Part shown: positions 33,490 to 42,324 of the stretch, piece after piece
How the letters are laid out: each line of letters begins with the position of its first letter
Numbering within the stretch: the first letter of the stretch is position 1
From: CAYNRE01 sp964399535
Lineage (GTDB): Bacteria > Planctomycetota > Planctomycetia > Pirellulales > CAYNRE01
Reading direction: 5' to 3'
Assembly: GCA_964399535.1 (NCBI GenBank)
Contig: CAYNRE010000026.1
Coordinates: 124,001 to 188,000, forward strand
DNA length: 64,000 nt
Notes under the pieces: generated by a model
Databases searched by the model: none
Seen by the model: the letters and a program-made list of their open reading frames with translations, nothing else
Told to the model about the DNA's origin: nothing
Made by a program: the position numbers and the translations under genes

Positions 33490-34695
33490 CTAGGCCACGA
33501 CACCTTCGGCCCGCAGGCGGGCGATCGCGGTCGGCTCGTAGGCGAGCCACTGGGTGAGCACCTCGTCGGTGTGTTGGCCCAGCCCGGGCGGAAGATACCC
33601 CCGCCGAGGCGGCTCGCCGCTCCAGTGTACCGGGCTGGCCAGCAGGCGAAAGCGTCGCCCGCTGGCGTCGGTCGCCTCGGCGACCATGCCGCGCGCCTGG
33701 GTCTGTTCCAGGGCCAGCGCCTCGTCGACGCCGAGCACGGGGGCATGGGGCACCTGCCATTGCCCCAGCCGCTCGAGCCAGTACCCCGTATCGTGCGCCG
33801 CCAGCGCCGCCGACACGAGTGAGACCACTCGCTGTCGGGCTGCCACGCGGGAGGGGTTGGTGGCCAACTGGGGGTCGTCGGCCCAAGCGGGCTGGCCCAC
33901 ACCCTCGCAAAAACGCCTCCACTGGGTGTCGTTGCCAATGGCCAGCGCCAGATGGCCGTCGCGGGTGCGAAACACCTCGTAGGGCACAATTTGGGCGTGG
34001 GCGTTTCCCCAACGTTGCGGCGCGCAGCCGGTGACGAGCGCGGCCTGGGCCACGTTTACCAGGCCGGCCAAGGTGCAATCGGCCAGCGCCAAATCAAATG
34101 CGCGGCCCGACCCCTGGTTCCCCCGGGCGTAAAGGCCGGCCAGCGCGCTGGCGGCCGCGTAGAGCCCCGTCACCACGTCGGTGAGCGCGACGCCAACCTT
34201 CATCGGCTGCCCCTGGGGCTCGCCGGTGATCGACATTAGCCCGCTGCTGGCTTGAATCGCCAGGTCGTAGCCGGGCCGGTCGGCCCAAGGGCCCGTGCGT
34301 CCGTAACCCGAGATCGAACAGCTCACCAGCCGCGGGTTGCGGCGTGCCAACTCGGCGGGCGTCAGACCGAGCCGAACCAGCGTGGCCGGCAGGAAGTTTT
34401 CGACCAGGATGTCGGCCCGCTCGATCAGTTGGCCAAGCAGGGGGCTGGCCCGCGGGTGGCCAAGATCCAGGGCAAGCGATCGCTTGCGGCGGTTACAGGC
34501 CATGAAGTAAGCACTGGTGCCATCCTCGGCGAAGGGGGGCCCCCAACTGCGCGTGTCGTCGCCCGTGCCGGGGCGCTCGACCTTGACCACGTCGGCCCCC
34601 AGGTCGGCCAGTAGCTGGCAGCAGATTGGCCCCGCGAGAACTCGCGACAGATCGAGTACCCGAACTCCGTCCAAAGGAAAGTTGGCCTGCGACAT
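33490..34695 (-). CDS. Family III CoA transferase (CaiB/BaiF-like)
   Basis: The start at 34695 (MSQANFPLDG) gives 401 residues, standard for the family. Conserved segments are GVRVLDLSRVLAGP, LADLGADVVKVERP, NRRKRSL and the catalytic Asp144 in RPGYDLAIQASSG. Family III enzymes move CoA between carboxylic acids through an aspartyl-CoA thioester (formyl-CoA:oxalate, carnitine, succinyl-CoA dependent reactions). There is no partner dehydrogenase, decarboxylase or hydratase in the window to indicate the acid used. It is a single gene with no signal peptide. The call at family level is secure; the substrate is open. Confidence 0.93.
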   Translation of the reverse strand: MSQANFPLDGVRVLDLSRVLAGPICCQLLADLGADVVKVERPGTGDDTRSWGPPFAEDGTSAYFMACNRRKRSLALDLGHPRASPLLGQLIERADILVENFLPATLVRLGLTPAELARRNPRLVSCSISGYGRTGPWADRPGYDLAIQASSGLMSITGEPQGQPMKVGVALTDVVTGLYAAASALAGLYARGNQGSGRAFDLALADCTLAGLVNVAQAALVTGCAPQRWGNAHAQIVPYEVFRTRDGHLALAIGNDTQWRRFCEGVGQPAWADDPQLATNPSRVAARQRVVSLVSAALAAHDTGYWLERLGQWQVPHAPVLGVDEALALEQTQARGMVAEATDASGRRFRLLASPVHWSGEPPRRGYLPPGLGQHTDEVLTQWLAYEPTAIARLRAEGVVA

Positions 34696-34988
34696 GCTCC
34701 CGACTCTCTTACGCTCACGCCCGTGGAGCGCCCAGGCCGGTCGGGGCCCGGGGCCGTGCTCGGCGGGGCCCACAGCGCCTCGCGGGGCACCCCACTTCCG
34801 ATGACCAGCGGTGGCAGTATACTACCGGCAACGCGCGATTTCGGGCCGGGGGCTCGGGCCGGGCACGAGGTTTTCCTGCCCCCCCGGCGCGGGGCGGGCT
34901 GAGCTGCCGGGTCGCGGCCGACCAGTTTTGGCCATGGGTATCGACGGCTCGGGGAAACCACCCGGCCGCGCTGGTGGAAGGTGAATCA

Positions 34989-35210
34989 ATGGCGGATCAA
35001 TTCGACCCGTATCGCGAATCGTTGGTGATCGAGACCGATACCGAGTGGCCGGCTGAATTGGCTCCGGTCGACCGGTCGGTTCAGGCTCGGCTCGAACAGC
35101 AGCTACACAGTCAGCCCAAAGACGCGTCGCAAATCGAGTACGTGCGACTTCATACGGGCTTTTGTCGTAAAATCACGGTGACGCCGGCCGACCTTGAGCG
35201 GTTGAAGTAG
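34989..35210 (+). CDS. Small conserved-looking protein upstream of aroB
   Basis: This 73-residue protein is rich in charged residues, with the pattern DTEWPAELAPVDRSVQARLEQQL, then YVRLHTGFCRKITVTPADLERL. GGAAGG lies eight bases before the ATG at 34989. Length, RBS and protein-like composition support a real gene. No family or motif was recognised, and there is no membrane segment. It lies 65 bases upstream of aroB in the same direction, so the two may be co-transcribed. Confidence 0.65.
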   Translation: MADQFDPYRESLVIETDTEWPAELAPVDRSVQARLEQQLHSQPKDASQIEYVRLHTGFCRKITVTPADLERLK

Positions 35211-35275
35211 CCGCGGCCGGGTCGGGTTCCCGCCCGCTCGAGGGCGTCGGCCATTCTTCGCGAGAATCTACATCG

Positions 35276-36370
35276 GTGAGCGACCGCATCGAGACTGTAC
35301 GCGTCGATCTCGGCGAGCGGAGCTACACCATTGAGATCGGTACCGATCTCGCCGAGCGGCTGGGTCCCTGGCTGCTGGCTGGCCGGCCCCATGCCCGGGC
35401 CGTGGTGATTACCGACCAGGAAGTGTTCGGCTTGTACGGGTCGCTGGTCCGCGACCACCTGGAACAAGCGGGTGTGATGGTCGAAACCCTCACCGTGCCC
35501 CCGGGCGAGCGTTCCAAATGCGCGGCCCAGGCCACCGCGCTATGGGAGCAGCTTTGCGAGCGGGCGGTCGACCGGCAGACCTGTATCGTGGCGCTGGGCG
35601 GCGGGGTCATCGGCGACCTGGCCGGTTTCGTCGCGGCGACCTACGCTCGGGGGCTGCCGCTGTATCAGATTCCCACCACGCTTTTGGCCCAGGTCGACAG
35701 CTCGGTCGGCGGCAAGGTGGGCATCAATCTGCCCGGCGCTAAGAACGTGGTGGGGGCCTTCTGGCAACCTCGCGGAGTGCTGATCGATACGGCGCTGCTC
35801 CAATCGCTGCCCGAGCGCGAGTACCGCGCCGGCCTGGCCGAGGTGGTTAAGTACGGGGTGATTCTCGACTCCAAGTTCTTCGCCTGGCTGGAAGAAAACG
35901 CCGACCCCCTGATCGAGCGCCAGGGCGAGGCGCTCCGTCACGTCGTCAAGCGCAGTTGCGAGTTGAAGGCCTACGTGGTCGAACGCGACGAGCGGGAAGA
36001 AACCGGGCTGCGGGCGGTGCTTAATTATGGCCACACCTTTTGCCATGCCCTGGAAACGGTCACGGGCTACCAGCGCCTGCTGCATGGCGAGGCGGTGTCG
36101 ATCGGCATGCTCTGCGCCTCGCGGCTAGCCGAGCGGCTGGGCCGCATCGATGCCCAGCTCACGCGGCGCCAACACGACCTGCTCGTCAAGCTCGGGCTAC
36201 CCGTCAAACTGCTCGATGTCGATGTCGAGGCCATGCTGAGCGCCATGAGCCGCGACAAGAAAACGCAGTCGGGACGGCTGCGATTTGTACTTCCCAGGCG
36301 ACTGGGCGAGGTCGAACTGGTCGACGGCGTCGACCCCGGCGAGGTACGCGGCGTGCTGCAATCCAGCTAG
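35276..36370 (+). CDS. aroB: 3-dehydroquinate synthase
   Basis: This 364-residue protein is the second enzyme of the shikimate pathway, converting DAHP to 3-dehydroquinate with NAD and a divalent metal. The family pattern is complete: PPGERSK, GGGVIGDLAGFVAATY, PTTLLAQVDSSVGGKVGIN, KNVVGAF, AEVVKYG, and the metal-ligand histidines in LNYGHTFCHALE and HGEAVSIGM. The GTG start at 35276 matches the family N-terminus, although the RBS (GAGAA) is weak. dprA follows 101 bases downstream in the same direction. No other shikimate genes are near. Confidence 0.97.
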   Translation: MSDRIETVRVDLGERSYTIEIGTDLAERLGPWLLAGRPHARAVVITDQEVFGLYGSLVRDHLEQAGVMVETLTVPPGERSKCAAQATALWEQLCERAVDRQTCIVALGGGVIGDLAGFVAATYARGLPLYQIPTTLLAQVDSSVGGKVGINLPGAKNVVGAFWQPRGVLIDTALLQSLPEREYRAGLAEVVKYGVILDSKFFAWLEENADPLIERQGEALRHVVKRSCELKAYVVERDEREETGLRAVLNYGHTFCHALETVTGYQRLLHGEAVSIGMLCASRLAERLGRIDAQLTRRQHDLLVKLGLPVKLLDVDVEAMLSAMSRDKKTQSGRLRFVLPRRLGEVELVDGVDPGEVRGVLQSS

Positions 36371-36471
36371 CCAATTCCCTTGGCGAATCAGCCTGGACGC
36401 AGCCGCCGCCAGCCTGCGGGAAAACGGGCTCGAGCGCGCCGGCCGGGCGCGTTCGGCCCAGCGAGGGGCAC

Positions 36472-37608
36472 ATGAATCAGGCCGATCGCGTTACCAGCGA
36501 GCCCCCGCCCGACGACCGGGCCGACGTGCTCCGGTTGGCCCTGGTGCCGGGAATCGGGCCGCGCCTGCGGCAGGCGCTCTTGGCCCAGTTCGGCTCGCCC
36601 GCCGCCGTATTGAAGGCGGCCCCCAGCCAGTTGCGCGAGGTGCCCGGAATCGGCCCCAAGCTCAGCAGCGAGATTGCCCGGGCCGCCGACACCATCGACG
36701 CCGAAGAAGAATTGGACTATTGCCGGCAGCAGGGAATCGAAGTGCTGGTCGAGGGCGATGCCGGGTACCCGCCGCCGCTACGGAATCTGCCCGACCCGCC
36801 CGGGGTGCTCTTCCTGCGCGGTCCCTGGCTGCCGCGCGATCAACTGGCCGTGGCCATCGTCGGTTCGCGACACGCCACGCGCTACGGGCTCGACCAGGCC
36901 GAGCGTTTGGCGGCTAGCCTGGCCCGCGCCGGTATGACCATCGTGAGCGGCCTGGCGCGGGGCATCGACGCGGCGGCCCACCGGGGCTGCCTGGCCGCCG
37001 GAGGAAGGACCGTGGCCGTACTGGCGGGGGGGCTGACCGAAATCTATCCGCCGGAGCACGCCGAGTTGGCCCAACAAGTGGCGGCGCAGGGAGTGCTCCT
37101 AAGCGAAACGCCCCCCCGGATGCAGCCACAGAGCGGCATGTTTCCCCAGCGCAACCGGCTCATCAGCGGGTTGTCGCTCGGTGTTCTGGTGGTCGAGGCG
37201 GCCCAGCGGAGCGGAGCCCTGATCACGGTGCGGCACGCCGTCGAGCAAAACCGCGACGTGTTCGCCGTGCCCGGACGGATCGACAACCGCATGGCTCGCG
37301 GATGCCATCAACTAATTCGCGATGGAGCCACCTTGGTCGAGTCGGCCGACGACCTACTGCAGCAACTGGGCCACCTGGTCGAAGCAGCCCAGTGGGACGA
37401 CGGGCGCCAGATCCAGCACCCCGCCGAACTTTCGCTGACCGAGGTGGAACGCCGGGTGCTCGATCAGGTCGGCGCCGACGCGACCCCCCTGGAACGGGTC
37501 ATCGAGCAGGTTGGGCTGCCCACTTCCCAAGTGCTGGCGGCCGTGAGCGCCCTAGAGGTGCGACGCTTGATCCGCCGCTCGGCCGGGGGGCAGGTCTGTC
37601 GGGTGTAA
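36472..37608 (+). CDS. dprA: DNA-processing protein DprA
   Basis: This is a 378-residue protein. The ATG at 36472 has GAGGGG five bases upstream; the frame is open further upstream through aroB in another frame, and that extension is rejected. It has an N-terminal helix-hairpin-helix/SAM region at about 15-85 (LVPGIGPRLRQALL, VPGIGPKL), a Rossmann-like DprA domain at about 100-300 with VAIVGSRHATRYG, SGLARGIDAAAH, YPPEH and FPQRNRLISGLS, and a C-terminal winged-helix domain at about 315-375. DprA loads RecA onto incoming single-stranded DNA during transformation. No other competence genes are in the window. Confidence 0.96.
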   Translation: MNQADRVTSEPPPDDRADVLRLALVPGIGPRLRQALLAQFGSPAAVLKAAPSQLREVPGIGPKLSSEIARAADTIDAEEELDYCRQQGIEVLVEGDAGYPPPLRNLPDPPGVLFLRGPWLPRDQLAVAIVGSRHATRYGLDQAERLAASLARAGMTIVSGLARGIDAAAHRGCLAAGGRTVAVLAGGLTEIYPPEHAELAQQVAAQGVLLSETPPRMQPQSGMFPQRNRLISGLSLGVLVVEAAQRSGALITVRHAVEQNRDVFAVPGRIDNRMARGCHQLIRDGATLVESADDLLQQLGHLVEAAQWDDGRQIQHPAELSLTEVERRVLDQVGADATPLERVIEQVGLPTSQVLAAVSALEVRRLIRRSAGGQVCRV

Positions 37609-37720
37609 AACGCCGGCCCTGGAGGGCTATCGCCTCCGCAGGCGGCATGGTTCGCAACGTTTCTGGCGTCAAGTCATCCTCGGGGGCCGCGCAGCGGGGG
37701 GCCGCATCGCCGCCCGCTTG

Positions 37721-37738
37721 CCGGGCTTTTTAGCCCGG
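37721..37738. terminator. Hairpin downstream of dprA
   Basis: CCGGGCT and AGCCCGG form a 7-bp stem with a TTTT loop. There is no T-tract after it, so termination is only possible. It lies about 110 bases after dprA and 140 before the lipoprotein gene. Confidence 0.35.
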
Positions 37739-37879
37739 ATTCTACTACAAGGGTTTGGTGGCGACCGGCGAGCAACGGCCCGCCGCCCCCAACACCCGCT
37801 GGCCCCCACGCCTGCCGCTTACCGCCAGCCGGCGTGGGCCGCACAGGCGCGGCCGCCGATCCCTGCGAGAATTCCCGAC

Positions 37880-38290
37880 ATGATTCGCCAATTTCGATTT
37901 GCGGTCGGCCCACTATTGGTGGCTGTCCTGGTTGTGGGGGGCTGCAACTGGGCCGGCTCGGACCGGGTTCCGCTTTCGGGCTTTGTGCTCGAAGGCTCGC
38001 GACCGGTGTTGTCCGATGGCTCGCTCACCTTGCTGCCCGAGGCGGGCAATTCGGCCCCGGCGGTGACGACCGAGATCACCGAGGGCCGGTACGAGTTCGA
38101 TCGCCGGAACGGCCCTCGACCGGGTCGCTACGAAGCGATCGTTGCGCTGTTCGATGCGGAGCTACTCAGTTCCAACGAGGAGGCCGCCGACAAGTTTGAC
38201 GAGGTCGATCCCGACGACACGGGCGAGATGCGCCGGCCCATCGAGGTGCCGGCCGAATCTCCTTGGGCCGTTGATATTCAGCTCCGCTAG
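37880..38290 (+). CDS. Small lipoprotein, carboxypeptidase-regulatory-like
   Basis: This is a 136-residue protein with a lipoprotein signal (hydrophobic 9-22) and lipobox VVGGC ending at Cys24. The mature part has the pattern of small planctomycete lipoproteins with a single beta-sandwich: PLSGFVLEGSRPVLSDGSLTL, TTEITEGRYEFD, PGRYEAIVALFDAE. It lies directly upstream of a DUF1559 gene, a combination common in planctomycetes, and may share its transcript (75 bases apart). Probably anchored to a membrane on the periplasmic side. Function unknown. Confidence 0.8.
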   Translation: MIRQFRFAVGPLLVAVLVVGGCNWAGSDRVPLSGFVLEGSRPVLSDGSLTLLPEAGNSAPAVTTEITEGRYEFDRRNGPRPGRYEAIVALFDAELLSSNEEAADKFDEVDPDDTGEMRRPIEVPAESPWAVDIQLR

Positions 38291-38365
38291 GGGTCGTATC
38301 GCCGCGGCGATTGGCCTCGAATACGGTTCGGTTTCCAGCGCCGATTGGGCCAGAACAGGTCGAAC

Positions 38366-39319
38366 ATGGCAATCGCGTGGATTCGCTCTCAAGATCGACG
38401 ACGATCGCGCCCACGAGCCTTCAGCCTCGTCGAGCTGCTGGTAGTTATCGCCATCATCGGGCTGCTCAGCGCGCTGCTTTTGCCCGCGGTCCAGGCGGCT
38501 CGCGAGGCGGCCCGGCGGACCCAGTGCGCCAACAACCTGCGACAGTTGACCCTGGCCCTGCACGGCTACCACGACCAGCAGGGCCGGTTGCCGATTGGCA
38601 ATCAGTCGATGCGCTACTGGACCTGGCAAGCGGCCATCTTGCCGTTTCTGGAAGAACGGGCCCGGTTCGCCGAGTTGCCCATGAATTTCGACGGCACCTG
38701 CTTCGCGGCCACGCTTACCAGCGCCGGCGCCACCGACGATTGGCTTACCGTATTCGGTTGCCCCAGCGATCCGCTCGGAAACCAGGTTTGGGATGGCGGG
38801 ATCAAGGGGGTGAAGGTAGGCAAGCAAATGCCAGGCAGCTATTTGGGGGTTAGCGGCGCACATGTCGGTTTCTTCGGCGTGCCGCTCAGCTTCCGCACCG
38901 TGAACGACGGCCTGCTCTACGGCGGCGTCGATCCAGGGCCAAAGGCCCGCTACTGCGTGGCCCTGAAAGATGTAAAAGACGGTATCTCTCAGACGCTGGC
39001 CATGGGCGAGCGCGGCATTCCCGACGATCGGCTCTTTGGCTGGATGATCTGCGGCGCCGGGATCGGCAACACGGGCGAGGGAGACAATGTGCTTTCGATG
39101 GAGTTCGGCCTGATGCCGGGTCGGGCCGATTACCCGCCGTCGACCCTTCCCTCGATCCAGCGCCGCAACGTGCGGCATTACTGGAGCTATCACCCGGGCG
39201 GGGCGCAGTTCGCCTGGCTCGACGGCAGCGTGCGGCTGTTGAGCTATAGCACTAGCCTGGGCGTACTGCAGGCGATGGCCACGCGCTCGGGTGAAGAACC
39301 GATCGATTCGCTCCCCTGA
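38366..39319 (+). CDS. DUF1559 protein with type IV prepilin-like N-terminus
   Basis: This is a 317-residue protein. The N-terminal segment RAFSLVELLVVIAIIGLLSALLLPAVQAAREAARR is a prepilin cleavage/methylation motif (residues about 18-50), here cut by G/A-F-type processing before FSLVELL. The C-terminus carries the H-x-GG-x-DGSV signature (YHPGGAQFAWLDGSV). The family is strongly expanded in planctomycetes and is thought to form pseudopilin-like surface or periplasmic structures, but no precise function is established. The ATG at 38366 was preferred to a TTG 21 bases earlier. Preceded by the lipoprotein gene. Confidence 0.93.
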   Translation: MAIAWIRSQDRRRSRPRAFSLVELLVVIAIIGLLSALLLPAVQAAREAARRTQCANNLRQLTLALHGYHDQQGRLPIGNQSMRYWTWQAAILPFLEERARFAELPMNFDGTCFAATLTSAGATDDWLTVFGCPSDPLGNQVWDGGIKGVKVGKQMPGSYLGVSGAHVGFFGVPLSFRTVNDGLLYGGVDPGPKARYCVALKDVKDGISQTLAMGERGIPDDRLFGWMICGAGIGNTGEGDNVLSMEFGLMPGRADYPPSTLPSIQRRNVRHYWSYHPGGAQFAWLDGSVRLLSYSTSLGVLQAMATRSGEEPIDSLP

Positions 39320-39348
39320 GGATCGCGGTTGCCGATTCGCCGAGGGCC

Positions 39349-39669
39349 TTAACCGGGGGGCGAAAACCGCATCAGCACCAGGCCCGCGACGATGAGTGAC
39401 GCGGCCAACATACGCAGGGCGCCGGCCGACTCGTCGAGGACGAAAACGCCGACCAACAGCGAACCAACCGCGCCGATCCCGGTCCACACGGTGTAGGCGG
39501 TTCCCAGCGGAAGCGACTTCATCGACAGCGACAGCAGGGCGAAACTGGCGAGCATGGCTACCAGGGTGACGATCGAAGGCCCCGGCCGGGTAAACCCCTG
39601 GGAAAGCTTCATCGAGTAGGCCCAAACCACTTCGAGAACGCCAGCCAGGGTCAGCAGAATCCAAGCCAT
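39349..39669 (-). CDS. SMR family transporter, SugE/Gdx type
   Basis: This is a 106-residue four-helix membrane protein of the small multidrug resistance family. The essential Glu sits in the first helix (GVLEVVWAYSMKLSQGF), and the second and third helices carry SLPLGTAYTVWTGIGAVGS. This pattern is nearer to SugE/Gdx, which exports guanidinium and related cations in exchange for protons, than to EmrE. No guanidine riboswitch could be recognised in the 164 bases upstream, which contain only a short GAATCTTGAAT direct repeat. It acts as a dimer in the inner membrane; a single gene of this type may form an antiparallel homodimer. Confidence 0.9.
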   Translation of the reverse strand: MAWILLTLAGVLEVVWAYSMKLSQGFTRPGPSIVTLVAMLASFALLSLSMKSLPLGTAYTVWTGIGAVGSLLVGVFVLDESAGALRMLAASLIVAGLVLMRFSPPG

Positions 39670-39833
39670 GGGGGTCGTACCTTCGGGGGCGATTGAATCT
39701 TGAATGTGGGTGAATCTTGAATCCGGAACGGTTGCCGGGCATTGGTACGCGGGATTCGATCGGCCGCGGACCCGACCGGCCGCACTTCGGGGGCCTGGCT
39801 GCCAGAGGGGCCGCGACTTCTAGGCGGGGCAGG

Positions 39834-40820
39834 CTACTCGCCGGGCGAGGCCGGTTGCCCCTTGGGCTGACCACCCGGTGGTGGCCGCTGGTCTTCCGCT
39901 TCGCGCCGCGTTCGCCCGCGGGGCCGATCGCTGCGCTGGGCCTTGAGATAGCGCAGGCGGAGCCGCAATTCCATCTCCTCCGGCTCGAGCGCCAGAAGCT
40001 GGTCGCGCTCGTTGGCGGAAAGCGATTCCTCGAAATACCGGGCCAAGGCATCGGGGGCTACCTCGGGCAATCGCGATTGAATCGCCTGTCGAATCCAGAG
40101 ATACACCATCCGCCGCTGGGCCTCGTGCGACGAGGAGCGAAACGCCGCTCGGGTCGCCGGCGAGAGCCGTTCGGCCAGGTTGCGCAGGTCCTCCGGCGAA
40201 AGACTGGGCAGCGCCGATCGAAGCGACCCCTCCTGGGTGCGGTTCAGCAGGGCCGCGGTCCAGAGTTGACGCCGCGAGCCGGAGCGCGGGCCTCCATCGC
40301 CCCGGTTGCCGAAGCGTTCGGTGACGAGCGCTTCGACCCAAGCGGCCACCTGGGCCCGATCGTCGGCGCCGAGTTGAATCTCGCGCGGCACGACCCGGTC
40401 GCGCTGCCAGCGCGCGATTCGGGCTACTCGTTCCTCCAACGGCAGCCCGCGCAGCTCGGCTCGCTCGGCCACGGATACGGATTGTTGCAGCCAATCGAAG
40501 TAGCGGAGCATCACTCGCTCGAGCCGCGGGCCATCGGGTGCCGCATCGAGCTCGTCGGCCAGGCGCCTGAGTCGAAGCTGCTGCTCGGCGGGCAGTTCGT
40601 CGAGACGCTGCCGCTGGCGGGCCAGGTGCTCGCGCTCGGCGGGAGTGAGCCGCTCGATGCGCGCAAGCCGCTCGGACCAAGGGTTCACGGCCGCTACCAA
40701 CAGGGCCGATGCCCCCACCGCCACCCAGGCCACCCAGGCCGGCAGCCGCTGGGCAACCGGCGCGAACACGTCGAGGCGCAGGTTCCGATCCGGTGGCACG
40801 GCGAACTTAGTTTGGGTCAC
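39834..40820 (-). CDS. Membrane-anchored helical protein of the sigma-factor operon
   Basis: This is a 328-residue protein. The GTG start at 40820 lies 14 bases inside the end of the anti-sigma gene. One transmembrane helix spans about 28-46, followed by a long, mostly helical, Arg/Glu/Leu-rich domain (LTPAEREHLARQRQRLDELP) with coiled-coil character to about residue 300 and a Pro/Arg/Gln tail. The overlap with the anti-sigma gene implies translational coupling and a joint role. A third member of a sigma/anti-sigma operon may sense or transmit an envelope signal, or be the main regulon target. No family was recognised. Confidence 0.75.
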   Translation of the reverse strand: MTQTKFAVPPDRNLRLDVFAPVAQRLPAWVAWVAVGASALLVAAVNPWSERLARIERLTPAEREHLARQRQRLDELPAEQQLRLRRLADELDAAPDGPRLERVMLRYFDWLQQSVSVAERAELRGLPLEERVARIARWQRDRVVPREIQLGADDRAQVAAWVEALVTERFGNRGDGGPRSGSRRQLWTAALLNRTQEGSLRSALPSLSPEDLRNLAERLSPATRAAFRSSSHEAQRRMVYLWIRQAIQSRLPEVAPDALARYFEESLSANERDQLLALEPEEMELRLRLRYLKAQRSDRPRGRTRREAEDQRPPPGGQPKGQPASPGE

Positions 40821-41313
40821 CTTTGGGTTCCTGATCGGCGAACAGACCCGCCTTTTCCAAGGCCCGGAGAAACTCGAGACTGTCGACCTGGCGATAGGCG
40901 TCCAAGTGTTCCAACAGCGGCAGGTCGCGGACCAACGCATCGGTTGGCGAGGGCCACCACAAGGCCGTGGCGAAGCCGATACCAAGTGCCGCCAGCAGTA
41001 GGCCCCCGGCCAACCACCGCCGGCCCGCCGAAGTTGCCCGGCGCTCGCTGGTGGCGGCCAACGCGACCATCTCAATGGTTGAACGGGTGAAATCGGTCGA
41101 ATGCGGCACCTCGGGCAGTTCATCGAGCGCGTCCCAGGCCCGTTCCAGCAGTTGCAACTCGCGGCGCACCTGGGGATCGGCCGCCAGGCGGGTTTCGATC
41201 GCCGTCTGCTCTTCGGCCGATAGTTGCCCGTCGAGATACGCCGCCAACCGCTCGCGCGAAAGCGGTCCGTGAGCGTCGTCGGAAATCGTGAAGCCGCCGG
41301 GGCCTTGGCTCAT
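40807..41313 (-). CDS. Anti-sigma factor, membrane-bound
   Basis: This is a 168-residue protein. The N-terminal part (about 18-60) has the helical pattern of a zinc-less anti-sigma/RsgI-like domain (RERLAAYLDGQLSAEEQTAIE followed by ADPQVRRELQLLERAW). A transmembrane helix spans about 98-118, and the C-terminal 50 residues lie outside the cytoplasm. The start codon overlaps the stop of the ECF sigma gene by ATGA. It should hold the sigma factor at the membrane until a signal releases it. The HxxxCxxC zinc motif of ZAS-type anti-sigma factors is absent. Confidence 0.82.
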   Translation of the reverse strand: MSQGPGGFTISDDAHGPLSRERLAAYLDGQLSAEEQTAIETRLAADPQVRRELQLLERAWDALDELPEVPHSTDFTRSTIEMVALAATSERRATSAGRRWLAGGLLLAALGIGFATALWWPSPTDALVRDLPLLEHLDAYRQVDSLEFLRALEKAGLFADQEPKGDPN

Positions 41314-42002
41314 GGCGCGTTTCCCTCGGAAACCGTTTGGCCGGAGTTTGGGGGCGGGGCGCCCTCGGCCGCGGGCGATTGCCCCCGCTCCAGGTAGGGT
41401 TCCAGCACCTCGCGCAGTTGCACCCGGGCCCGGTTCAAGAGCGATTTCACGGCCGGCACCGAAAGCTGCATCGCCTCGCCGATTTCCACATAGCTCAGCC
41501 CCTCGAACTTGTTGAGCAGCACGGCCAGCCGCTGCCGCTCGTTCAACGCCGAAAGCGAGGCCCGTACCACTTCCCGCATTTCCGAGCGATCGAGCTGCCG
41601 GGTGGGCATCAGGGCGCTGCGAGCCAGGGCCAACTCGGCCAGCGGCAGCTCGCCCGAAGCGCCGGCGGCGCCGCCCCCCCAGCGCACCTCGCGGCGGCGC
41701 GATTGCGAGCGGCGGGCATTGAGCGCCGCGTTGTTGGCAATGGTGAACAGCCAGGTCGAGAACTTGGCCTCGGGCGAGTAACTGTGACGCGCCCGGTAAA
41801 CTCTCAGGAAAACCTCTTGGGTTACATCTTCGGCCAACTCCTTGGAACCGAGCAGATGCTCGAGCAAGCGGAGTAACCGGGCCTGGTAGCGACCGACCAA
41901 TTGCTCAAACGCCAGTGCATCTCCCTCGCGCACCGCTAGCATCAGCCGGGCATCGGGGTCGTGCCGGGGTTCGAGCTGGGCCGACGATTCGCTGATTGCC
42001 AC
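41310..42002 (-). CDS. ECF-type RNA polymerase sigma factor
   Basis: The GTG at 42002 gives 230 residues; the frame is open to 42134 without a better start. Region 2 spans about 28-100 (FEQLVGRYQARLLRLLEHLLG, ELAEDVTQEVFLRVYR, FSTWLFTIANNAALN). Region 4 spans about 145-205 (LNERQRLAVLLNKFEGLSYVEI, LSVPAVKSLLNRARVQL). An alanine/glycine-rich linker joins them, and a Pro-rich tail of about 25 residues follows region 4. It heads the operon with its anti-sigma factor and a third overlapping gene. ECF operons usually autoregulate; no clear target promoter could be assigned upstream. Confidence 0.95.
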   Translation of the reverse strand: MAISESSAQLEPRHDPDARLMLAVREGDALAFEQLVGRYQARLLRLLEHLLGSKELAEDVTQEVFLRVYRARHSYSPEAKFSTWLFTIANNAALNARRSQSRRREVRWGGGAAGASGELPLAELALARSALMPTRQLDRSEMREVVRASLSALNERQRLAVLLNKFEGLSYVEIGEAMQLSVPAVKSLLNRARVQLREVLEPYLERGQSPAAEGAPPPNSGQTVSEGNAP

Positions 42003-42324
42003 GCCGAGGCACTCTGGTGATTGAGACGGGCGCCGTCCCCCCTCCGGCGGAACGCACCGCGGAGAAGCGAAACTTGCGCAGGGCAGCTCGTCCTGGCTTG
42101 GCCCGGCAGGCCACTTCTTCGTGCCCCGCCGCATCCTTGCGGAAGTCTAGCCCGGGAGCCTGCCAGGCACCAGAACGCGCTCGCCGCTGGCACAGGCCTT
42201 GCGGTGAACTCCCCCAGTTAAAAACCCCGCCGGTGCGCCGGGGTTTCTCGCCAAGCGGCCGGGGCGCACTATTCCGGGGCTGCTGGAAGCGCTGATCCGG
42301 GCGCTGCCGGCGATTTGCCGATCG
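42003..42324. other. Intergenic region between sigma operon and permease
   Basis: It holds the promoter side of the sigma operon and, at 42217-42246, the terminator of the permease gene. No gene could be supported. Confidence 0.5.
42217..42246 (-). terminator. Terminator of the TauE/SafE-type permease gene
   Basis: AAACCCC (42222-42228) pairs with GGGGTTT (42240-42246). On the minus strand the stem is followed by TTTTTAAC. A well-formed intrinsic terminator about 80 bases after the stop codon. Confidence 0.8.

Noticed and set aside
34626..34988. Longer start for the 73-residue protein upstream of aroB
   Set aside because: The extension is the antisense of the CoA transferase start and intergenic DNA. 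The ATG at 34989 has a clear RBS.
39670..39833. Guanidine riboswitch upstream of the SMR exporter gene
   Set aside because: No ykkC or mini-ykkC hairpin pattern could be found on the minus strand.
38162..40051. 629-residue minus-strand ORF
   Set aside because: Antisense of the lipoprotein and DUF1559 genes and out of frame with the SMR and sigma-operon genes.
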